A DNA stretch of 64,000 bases from Callipepla californica brunnescens. Taxonomy: Eukaryota > Chordata > Aves > Galliformes > Odontophoridae. Where the stretch lies: the NCBI GenBank assembly GCA_023055505.1, contig JALIRH010000002.1:25736437-25800436 (forward strand), in the 5' to 3' direction. Position 1 is the stretch's first letter; every line of letters starts with the position of its first letter. Made by a program: the position numbers and the translations under genes. This document shows positions 40,537 through 50,700 of the stretch, in pieces. The notes beneath the pieces are model-generated. The model was not told the origin of the DNA and made no database searches. It saw nothing but the letters and a program-made list of their open reading frames with translations.

Positions 40537-41985
40537 ATCAGGAGCAGCTACCTAGGAAAAGTTCCAGTTTGGGACATACTGTGTGGGTAGGGGCCTACAG
40601 TAACTGTAAGGAATTTACAGCCAAGAGCGAGAATGCACATACTGAATGTTTACATACATCCTTACAAATCGTTGGCGTAAGAAATATACCCCGTGCTGCT
40701 TTCATTTCAGTTTTTATTTAGCCTTTATATATTAAATATATTTAAAGTCTAAGAAGGGCTAAGATCAGCTAAAATTTAGGTAGTACACGTACCCGATCTG
40801 GCTGACTTTCCTAGCAGAGTGACAGCAACCTTAAATCCCCAAACGCATTCAACTTGTTAAATGTGACACAGGTTACAGTGTCGCATCGATATGTTGCCGC
40901 TGACGTGACACGTTTCATGTGTTCATCAGTTTGGTATTTGTGCTTTCCAATCCTTATAGCCATAAATTGATGGACAATGAAGTAAAAATGGACTCATCAT
41001 ACGTTTAATAAGTGTGTAGCATATGTTGTTTTTAAATTCTGAAGTTGAAGAATATTTGTCTGGAAATTTTAATGCAATGCAATAGGAAAATGTACAGTAC
41101 CAAGAGAGAAATACTTAAGAAACAACGGTATATTGTAACTTTTTTTTTTTATAAATATCTTTAAAAAAAAATGGTCATTTTTGCTGAAGGAACTAAGATG
41201 AGACCCCCAAAACACTGTGTATTTGCATCCCAAGATGGCACGCTGTGAGACTTTTAGTTGGATAATGCTGCTTTTAAAACCTGGGATACCTTTGCTCCGT
41301 TACCCGTGTAACAGTAAAATCAGCAGTTGGCCTTTTACTTGGAACACTACCTCTTATCACCTTGCTAATGCATCCATGTTTGCTTAAAAATATTTCAGAT
41401 TATATGGAGATAACTGAAAGACTGTAAAGAAGCCATATGTTTTTCTGCACAATTCATAACTAGATTGAATCTAGTTGCAATGTATTTTTGTTTCAATGTG
41501 TCGTACGTGTGGGAATGTTGCTGCCTACGTTCTGTAGCCTATTTCTCAAAACCTATTGAGACAGGAGATGCACTTTATAACTAAGACTCCACGGTGCCAA
41601 GTTCGGTTGGCTGATGGGTTGAGAAAGGAGTCACAGGGAGAGGATTACGCAGTGCCTTTTTGTATTTTACATGTTCATTACTGCAGAATTTTGTTCTGGG
41701 TCAGCTTTGTGGAATATTTGATACAGCTCGTTTCTGTTCCTCACTTATTTACTGGAAGTGCCTTGTTTTATTCTGCTTTTCCAATAGGAAGAATGCTGTT
41801 TTGTTTTAATATGTTTTTTCCCCCTATACTGCCCACATCGTTGTTTAATGTCGTTAATATGCGGTGTCTTTGTGCTGGAGTTTTCAAAGGGAGCTTTGTA
41901 CTTCAGGCTGTGCATACAATGACCTTCATGCAGGACTGTATCAACCTTCCTGGTGGAATAAAACTATGGTTAAAACACCTGTCTT
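40537..41985 (+). other. SNX16: SNX16 3' untranslated region (probable)
   Basis: Follows the SNX16 stop at 40534-40536. An AATAAA hexamer at 41957-41962 is followed by a T-rich stretch ('ctgtcttctcttttccattg') and is the best candidate poly(A) signal. An ATTAAA at 40731-40736 could give a shorter form. A CR1 copy begins 160 bp past the hexamer. Confidence 0.6.
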
Positions 41986-42145
41986 CTCTTTTCCATTGTA
42001 GAAGTGTTCAGCACCTTGCCTGGCGAAAGGATAAAAATGCTGCTAGAAAGAGACTAACGATTTCCTTCAGGTTTTCAGCTTTTGGTCTGACCTCTGTTTG
42101 CCTAAAAACAAATGAGAATGTTGTAATAACACACCAGAAAGCTTA

Positions 42146-42664
42146 CAGAATCATAGAATCCTTAGAATTGGAAGGGGCATCTGAGGGCCATCTAATCCAG
42201 CTGCCCTGCAGTGAACAGGGAAACCACAGCTCGGTCAGTGTGCTTGGGGCCCTTGTCCAGCCTGGCCTTGAAAGTCTCCAGAGATGGAGCATCAACCACA
42301 TCTCAGGGCAGCCTGTTCCAGTGCCTCACCACCTTTGCTGTAAAAGAACTTTTCCTTATATCCAATCTAAATCTTCTCTCCCTGAGCTTGAAGCCATGTC
42401 TTCTTGTTCTGTTACCACAGATCCTGCGAAAGTCTGTCTCCTTCTTGCCTGCAGCTCTGCTTTAGATGCTGACAGGTCGCTATCAGGGCACCTCGCAGCC
42501 TTCTCCAGGCTGAACAGCCCCAGCTCCCTCAGCCTGCACTCATAGGAGAGCTGTTCTGTTCCATGGATCGTTTCTGTGGCCCTTCTGTGGATGTGCTCCA
42601 ACAGCTCCAAGCCTCTGCTGCACTGAGGACTGCATCTGGACGCAGTGCTCCAGGTGAGGCCTCA
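42146..42664 (-). mobile_element. CR1 LINE fragment
   Basis: Antisense CR1 beginning 'cagaatcatagaatccttag' and 'aattggaaggggcatctgag', through 'gcagcctgttccagtgcctc' and 'aggctgaacagccccagctc', to 'tgctccaggtgaggcctcac'. It is a different subfamily from the copy at 20921 and is disrupted throughout. It lies just beyond the SNX16 poly(A) signal. Confidence 0.92.
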
Positions 42665-43895
42665 CAGCACTCCTTAGGAAGACTAAATCATGCAAGGAGC
42701 TGATCTTTGTAATAGTCTACTTGAATCCTGGCAGGCATTTGATGAACAACGGAGTTATGTCACCTTACTGAAAGTACATGTTGCCTTTTGTCAGATGTCA
42801 CTCACGTGTTTGAGATGATGGAGCGGTGTATGCTCAGGGGCAGCTTCTAACTAGAGATATTTCAGAAGCCCTGAGAAGGCTCCTGAATCATCTACACTAG
42901 GAAGTGCTGAAGCACTGTGAATTCTGTTGCTCTCCTCCAAGCTTAGAAGGCGTCCTGCTGCCTCAAAACATTTACTGTCGTGAGAGCAGATGTTTTTGCC
43001 TAGTTGAACGATGAAACTGCTTCTCATCTCAGGTAAGCAGTGTGGTTTTGTTGAGCTTTATCTGCTGTAGTTGGATTATTATGAAAGTTTCTTTCAGACT
43101 TCGTGTGCTGTCCCCAGCTGAATCTTACTGGCCATTCACTGTTTTAATGTTGCTACCTGAATTTAATAACCCTGCATGATTTTTGTTCCTCCGAGGCACT
43201 TGCACGCTTCTCATGCTTTTGATTTCTGCGTTCCTAAACTAATTCACGTGCTGACTGTTGAGTTGAGAATGAGTCCCTGTAAAACTCCTGCTTTCCCACT
43301 GTTCCCATTAGCTACTGGTAATAATAGTCCCATTGAACGTGCTTAAGGAAGGAAGCTGCACCAGACAGCTGTGGGAGGGGGCAGCCTACACAGCCTGTTC
43401 TGACTGTGCTGCTGTCCTCATCTTCCTGTTAGGCATCTCTTTGTTGCCCTGGGGTTTCGGAGTTGCAGAGGAAAGGGATGTGGACAGCTCGTGTTGGTGG
43501 ATGTGCCTGCCCAAAAACACATCTTCAATAAACCACAGCCTAATTTTTCTATCTGTATCTTCTATTCCTGATGTAGAGATGTAGCTGTGAAGCAATGGGG
43601 ATTACTCTGCCAGATACCCTCACTTCTAGCACTAGAACTGTTAACAAAGGGAACCTCTATAGAAGTTTTACAGGTTTTTGTTTTCCCATGTTCAGCAAAC
43701 CTATAAATGGGAAAGAATTCTGAAGACTTCACCTCTGAAGTTGCTGCCATTTCAGTTGTAGGTTTTGTGGTCTGTAACTTTTGATTTTTATGGTTCAGTG
43801 GGGGCCTTTGTTGTTGTTTTATGAATGTCACAATGGAAATAAATAGTCCACAGTCATGAACCACCAAGGAAAGGAAGAATGCTGTAGGACACACT
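42665..43895. other. Convergent intergenic DNA, no gene seen
   Basis: Lies between the 3' ends of SNX16 and CHMP4C. No supportable exon or additional repeat. Confidence 0.5.
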
Positions 43896-44903
43896 CCCTT
43901 CAGAGGGTTGTGAGGGGAGTGCAGAGTCCAGTTGGAGGCCTGAACTTAGTGGTGTTCCTCAGGGAACAGTGAACCTCAGAGTTCAGTCCTGTTCAACATC
44001 TTTATCAATGACCTTGATGAGGGGGTAGAATCCACCCTCAGCAAGTTTGATGATAGTACAAAGCTGGGAGGAATGGCTGACACACCGGAGGGCTGTGCTG
44101 CCATTCAGCGAGACCTGGACAGGCTGGAGAGCTGGACAGAGAGGAAGAACCAGATGAGGTTTAACAAGAGCGAGTGTAGAGTCTCACACCTAGGGAGGAA
44201 TAATTGCATGCACCGATACAGGTTGGGGGATGACCTGCTGGAGAGAGCTCTGAGGAGAGGGACCCCTGTTGACAGGCTGGCCATGAGCCAGCAGTGTGCC
44301 CTGGTGGGCAAGAAGGCCAATGGCATCCTGGGGTGCATTACAAGGAGCATGCCCAGCAGGTCAAGGGAGGTGATCCTCCCCCTCTATTGTGCCCTGGTGA
44401 GGCCTCACCTGGAGTACTGTATCCAGTTCTGGGCTCCCTGGCACGAAAAAGACAGGGATCTCCTGGGAAGTGTCCAGTGGAGGGCCACAAAGATGATAAA
44501 GGGTGTGGAACACCTCCCTTATGAGGTGAGAGACCTGGGTCTGTTCAGCCTTGAGAAAAGAAGACTCAGAGGGGATCTGATGCACGTCTATAAATATTTA
44601 AGGTGTAGGAGGCCGAGGGATGAGGCCAGATGCTTCTCAGCAGTGTGTGGCAACAGGACAAGGGGAAATGGCCACAAACTGAGGCATAGAAATTTCCACA
44701 CAAATGCGCGTGGGAACTTCCTCACAGTGCAGTGACGGAGCACTGGCACAGCTGCACAGAGAGGTGGTGGAGTCTCCTTCTCTGGAGACATTCCAGACCT
44801 GCCTGGACACCTACCTGTGCAACCTGGGCTAGGGAGCTGCTCTGGCAGGGGGTTGGACTCCATGATCTCTGGAGGTCCCTTCCAGCCCCTACGATTCTGT
44901 GAC
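43896..44903 (+). mobile_element. CR1 LINE, about 1.0 kb
   Basis: Sense CR1 from the reverse-transcriptase region ('caacatctttatcaatgacc', 'ttgatgagggggtagaatcc') to a 3' end 'ccctacgattctgtgactgc'. An open frame at 44073-44735 (220 codons) retains CR1 reverse-transcriptase C-terminal motifs, e.g. [20 protein letters not shown] and RPHLEYCIQFWAPWHEKDRD. It is 5'-truncated and so not autonomous. Confidence 0.93.
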
Positions 44904-45695
44904 TGCAGGTGTTGCTGCTACTGGTGTGTGCAGGTAGGGCCCAGGCAGGGCAACTTTGCATGCAGACCATTCCTCTGTCATCTCACCCACCAGTCAGATC
45001 TGACTTAAAGAAGCTACTGAAAACACAAGGTGAGAGTGCTGCAAAAATGGAATGTGCAAACTGACGTGTTGTGAGGGAGTATCAAGCGACAAAAAAAGGA
45101 GTTCAACTGCACTGTTAGTGAATGAGAGGAAGATGATGTGTGTGAATGACTGCAATTACCTTGGGCTTTCGGCATGCTGTAGTACCTGCTGACATCTCCT
45201 GTGCTCTATGGGGGTGTTTCAGTTCTGCATCTCTCATCCCATGAAAAGGCCCACAGCCCTCACTTCCCAGATGACAAGAGATGGAGGAGGCTCGTGACAT
45301 TCCAAAAGTCAGAGTTGCGAGATCTCTCAACAAAAGGACTCTGTTCTGCTCTGGTGAAGCAGATGCTGGCTCAGACAAATATGTACCCACACAACTTCTC
45401 CATCCACATAAACTCACGTCTTAACTACTTATTTTCTCCCACCTTCTTCTATTGCCTTCTCAGTGATAGAAAGCCCTTTGTGTATCTGGTATGGCATAAG
45501 ATCCGCAGTCAGGTTAATGCTATTAGAAACCTTTTCTACAATGCCTTGGCCTGCAGCGCGGGATATCCTTCCCCGGGAAGCTCACGCAGTTAGGCGTATT
45601 TTTTTCCTGGCAGAGCTTTTGAGGCACTGGGAGCTGAAGTTTTAACCCGTAACGTGTGAGGTGATCTCTGCCCTGTAATTTCTGGAATGTTATCA
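44904..45695. other. Intergenic DNA, no gene seen
   Basis: Moderately GC-balanced sequence downstream of both convergent genes. Short open frames exist without recognisable similarity. Confidence 0.45.
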
Positions 45696-45911
45696 TCCCT
45701 CAGGAGGAGCGTAGCGTCCTACATCAGCTGCTCCAGTACAGCTGAGCTAGGGTACCCGAGCTGCTCCAGGGCAGCCCTCCTCTCCGCTCGGAGCATTAGG
45801 CGGCACTGCGCCCTGAGCTCCGCCTGCAGGCGCTGGCCGTTACCTCAGGCAGAAGCCCTCACAGTCACCGAGCAGAGCCCGCTGTCCCAACGGCAGCGCA
45901 AGAAGCACAGG
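45696..45911 (-). other. GC-rich block with coding-like minus-strand frame
   Basis: About 215 bp much richer in G+C than its surroundings, just past the CHMP4C poly(A) signal. On the minus strand 45844-45719 is open for 41 codons and reads as an Ala/Arg/Glu/Leu/Gln-rich, helix-like peptide containing RLQAELRAQ, LRAERRAALEQL and VLEQLM, then a stop. There is no ATG at its start. The plus strand ends in a donor-like 'cacaggtgagc' at 45907-45917. I do not recognise it. It could be a decayed exon of a lost gene, a terminal exon of a minus-strand transcript, or a non-coding GC-rich relic. Confidence 0.3.
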
Positions 45912-45949
45912 TGAGCTTTTTCCCGCCAGAAAAATAACACGTAGCACAA

Positions 45950-47783
45950 GCACGGCACCAAAATGTTTATTTACAACGCATGTATATATTAACTCCTCTT
46001 TTCATTACTCAATATATTGTGAAGCTATCCAGGCCCGTTAAGAAAGCATTCTTCAAATAAATAACCAGGAAACGGAGTCAGCAGTGGTACACCCTCTGCT
46101 TCCACAGTCCTCTTGTAAAACACGTTCAGCGTCATAGAGCGTGCTTACAGTGATGCGCTGACACCACTCACTCTTGCCTGCTGCTGTGCAAAACAAACAG
46201 CATCTCGGCCTCTTTCTTCCAAAAAAGAAAGGGCCATTTGTCACAGCTGCATCTCAACTTACACAGGAAAGTGCCACCTCCTGGTGGAATTAAATCCCCA
46301 ACGCCCATTTCCTTTTGAAGAAAAGCAGTGCCCTACAGCCCCCAGGTGCCCATGACAACACGCGCTCCACCTCGGGGACACTGCATTTTGATTTGTGTAC
46401 ACAACTATTGTACTTCTGAGGCACTACAACTCTGTGACACTTCATTAGTGTTTCATTTCCTACAGAGAGTACAGAATGCCTTTCTAAATTTGAGGAAGTG
46501 CTTTAGTTTTTGTTTGTTTTGAAACAAAAGTGGAATATTTCCAGTCTTTCTTTCTCCTCTACTCCCAACAGAAAGTGACCATTTCCTGGTACCTCTGAGT
46601 TCTGGAATAGAATTGCAAATTTTTTTCCCCTGTTGTCAATTTACCTGAAGCGGTGGGTCAGTTCTGCTTTCATACAGACACAAACCAAAACCAATTCTGC
46701 TGCAGAGAATGAAACACTGGCATTTTACGTGTTAGTAAATTCAGGGTTTTGTTCCAAGAACACCATGTGCAAGGTTCCGAGTGTGCCAGAATGCCACATG
46801 CAGAACACACGTTAGCCTGTTCTTTACCTAAAATCCCATCGTGCAGAGCCACATTGTAGGCCATTAAAGCAAAGGACAGGCAAAGGCCTGCAGGTAAGCA
46901 GTTGCTCACTGTCCTGCTGCTATGCATTTACAGAAAGCAACTCTCCCACTATTCCCCAGGGGGTTCAATCATCACAGAATTACATCAATTTGAAAAGAAG
47001 AAACAAAGGTCATCGTGACCGTGCTTCCACTTCCCCGGGAACTCCACAGTGGTTTACCATCTCCTTGTGAATTACAGCAAGCTGCTACCGTGGAGCTTCA
47101 GTGTTCTTAAATAATTTTCTTTGTGCAAGCCAGCATGTTTAATTTGTTCTGTATTTTATCTCTACGTATGCAGCGCGTTCGCACTCAGTGGCATTTGTTC
47201 CTTACACTAAAAAGCTGGCAGCTGGACAGTAACGCTTCGACTTTACAAGTAGTTTAGAATCAGCATTTAAAGAGGGTTAAAAAGGCATTTTGAATACCAC
47301 CCACCCGTATCATATTGCTTCCATTCAGGAACTGTACAAAAATTACTTTGGAACTGTAGAATTAAAAAAGTGCATTATTAATTCCTGTGAGGAAACAACA
47401 GCCCGAACCACACGACCCTCTAGGATGGGGCTTCCCTTAATTATCTTTTTCATTGCAATACTGCATCCATCTGTGTGCACAGGTGAGGCATCGAAGTCTC
47501 TCAGAACAGCAGGACATAACCTAATAAAAACTGATACTGGGACCAAAACATTTCTGGCCTAGGCTGAAATGAATGTTGAGTTTGGAGGCTTTGGCAATTA
47601 TTGTTTTCTGTTTGCTTGGTTTAAAACTCATTTTGTAATAGGGAAATCACACTATTCTTTGCAAGATTTGCACTTTTTAAGAAGTGTATGAAATAAAACC
47701 ATGCTAAATTGGTAAGTTTATAACAGCATTACAGCTCTTTACGTCTGTACTCTAACAGTCCCTGTTGAGAAAGGACCGTGCTC
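45950..47783 (-). other. CHMP4C: CHMP4C 3' untranslated region (probable)
   Basis: Follows the CHMP4C stop codon (47786-47784 on the minus strand). An AATAAA on the minus strand at 45971-45966 is followed by a GT-rich downstream element ('ggtgccgtgcttgtgctacg'), a textbook poly(A) arrangement giving a roughly 1.8-kb 3' UTR. Other weaker hexamers occur earlier, for example an ATTAAA near 47140. Confidence 0.6.
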
Positions 47784-50700
47784 TTAGGAAGCCCAGGCTG
47801 CAAGCTGCTTCATATCGTCTTCGTCCTCCACTCTCCTCCTGGTTGAAACTGCACAGAGAAAGAGATAAACAATAATCAGTAACTGATAATTAGTGGTCAG
47901 AACCACGTTATTTGTGAACATCAGGACTTGTATAGTCCTTTTTAGTTTTAAGATCTTGGTCGCGTTACTGAGGAGCAAGGAAAATGCAGGTAACAGTGAT
48001 GAAGCTGATGGCTCTGGCTCTGTACAACACTGCTTAGTGGCAACTACAGACATCAGTGTGTTATCAACACTGTTTTTCTCCCAGAACCTAAACAAAGCAT
48101 CATGGCAGACACTCAGAAGAAAACAATTCCACCCCAGCTGAAACTAAGGCAGAGACACAACAACATTAGCTCACATACATCCCCACTATTAACAATACAG
48201 GTCTCATTTACCTCCTACTGAAAGATTCCCACAGAAAATGTATTTAACCTCAAAAAGCTCTTACAATGAGTGAGCAAACACTGCAACACTATCTGCTCTC
48301 TCACCTCCTCTTGAGCAGGTACAACTGACCTGTCACCAGCTGGCCGTGCTACCCTTCCAAATACTGCTGAAGGGTTCTGCGTGCACATGTCCAGCCTCCA
48401 AATGGAACCACCACATTTTAATGAAAATTATTACTTATCAAAAAGGAGAAAGAAATTCCTAAATGTGCTTTGCTCAAGAAACATCTGTGGCTACCTGCTT
48501 TACTGCTCTGGTCACAGCAGTAGCAATACTCAGCTCAGCTTCCACACTCACTTTCTTGTGTGTGTATATATATATATATACACACACAAGAATATATATA
48601 TATTTAAGCCCAATTCTCCTATCCTGTCTCCACATTGCCAAATTATAACCTCACACAAATAATCCTCATTCAGTGACCTGCAAACTGCACACCCTACTGC
48701 CCAGGTTCAGCCACTGTTCTCCCCAGCTCTGTGCTGCGTGTGCGTCATGATTTGCACTACTGGGTGTGTGCACCAGCCCTGTGTGTTTGTTCTAGTGCAG
48801 CCAGTCAGCTCCCGCTGTGCTGCTGGGAGCTACCATCACAGGAGAGATCTTCAGTACCACTTCTGAGGACTCAAGCTGGGAGAAGGACACAGAAAACCAA
48901 CAGTCCAGTTCCTACTCTGCAGGTGCCACTGGCCTACTGTTCAGCAGTCCATTTTTTTCTAGCTGTTCCTCCATTTACATAAGGAGGTGAGACCACGGTC
49001 CCAGTTGGAACATCTTAAATTGCTTCTCGCGGATTTAAGTGTCACTTGCCAAATCACACACAAGAGTCTTCAGAATGAGCTGATCTAAGGAAAGATCTTC
49101 CCATTCTCTGATGATTTCACGGTATCTCAGTAGGAGATGCACCAGGATACATGAAAGGCCAAGTTTCCCGAATTTGCCTCCTCAAATCTGTTGATTTTGG
49201 TCCTAAAAGCTCTCATAAGTCAAACTGGAACTGCTTTTTCTAATAAACTATGCAAAAGTAGATAAGGAATCTGTAATACTTAAGAAATAAAAACAGAGTT
49301 AAATACGTATCCGTGATTCTCTCTTCCTCCTCTCCTACACACAGAAGGACTTAATCATGGGAAACTTAAAATGGCAAGCAAGCAGTTTACCAGGGCGAGA
49401 AGGCAGCGATGTGGATGGGACGCTTGGCAGTCTGACATCTCGCATTCTCTTGTTCATTTCTTCTTGCTCCAGTTCTTCTAGTTCTGCCATCAACTCATCC
49501 TAAATTCGAGGAAAACATTAATAAATTCATTGTCCTGACAGTGATCCCAGTCAAGGGTGCTTTTAACCACCATCAAGCAAAGTATTACTGAAATAACAGT
49601 TTATGCTTGATAAACAAATATGATAAAGTAGTGTACTGCAAGTACAATTTTCACTAGCTGTGACCAGTAACTGTCACTGAAAGTTTAAATAAGGGAAGTT
49701 AGAAACAGGTCAAAGGATAAAATTAGAAAGAAAAATACCAGCGTAGTACTCATGACAAAAAGGCAAACAGAGAGAAAAAAGTCCAAATGCCTCCATCAGC
49801 TTTGTTCCAAATCCAGAGTCTGTACATTTTAACCAGATTCTCATTTTAATGTGCATCTTTTCCTGTTTTAAAAACCAAACAGTTTCCACTGGTTATAAGG
49901 CAGACTGTCATTAATTGTTGTTCTTCCACTCTTCTACACTCAGCCCAGGATTACATGTGATTCCAAAGCAGCACTAGAATGAGAGTTCTCCTGAGTCTTG
50001 TTACTCACTCTCGAAGCACATAACACCATTGGGCTTTTATCTACAGAAGTCAATTTGGACAGGTAGTCTCATCTACAAGTATAATATTAAAGGCTTCACA
50101 CTTCTTAAAAAGCCAAATATTGATTCCTTGGATTCTACTCAGGTACGGTAGGATCTTATTTTACATTCTACCTCATACATACACTGTGATCCAGGGAGAA
50201 ATAACCCTTATGTTTACGTGTCTATTTTGAGTAGCACAAATTACATGCTTCACTGATAGGCATGCGAAGAGAAAATCCAAGTGCATGGTCCAAATGTCCT
50301 TCAAATGAAAAGAAAAAATTAAATATCCTCCTCTAATATAAAACACCTGAAAACCTAGTGATTAAGCCACTGATTCTAGAACTCTTAAGGTGAAGTAGCA
50401 CAAAAACTAGATCTCCCAGACAAGTACTGTAAACATTAGGCTCCTATGCAAAAGCAGGTGGTGGTACAGTGATGCCCCACATGACTGACAGTGGCTTATT
50501 TTGCCAAAACAGGAAACACCCATTAATTCTGACCAGGATCTCTTAGGAAGATTCAGGTCAATTTGCACTATGCCTAATGTATCTAGACCTCTAAAAGTTA
50601 AGCACTGATGAAAAATTAGTGATGCTGTACAGCTGTGTGGGATGGCAATATGTTTTCCAGATGACTGCACTCCAGTTTGTGTCAGCCAAATCCCATTCCT

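Noticed and set aside
41556..42545. Longest open frame in the window (329 codons, plus strand)
   Set aside because: It begins in the SNX16 3' untranslated region, runs across the AATAAA and continues into an antisense CR1 copy. Composition is not protein-like and there is no recognisable domain.
43333..43595. Overlapping 83- and 69-codon frames on both strands
   Set aside because: Moderate GC content alone explains them; no similarity or splice signals.
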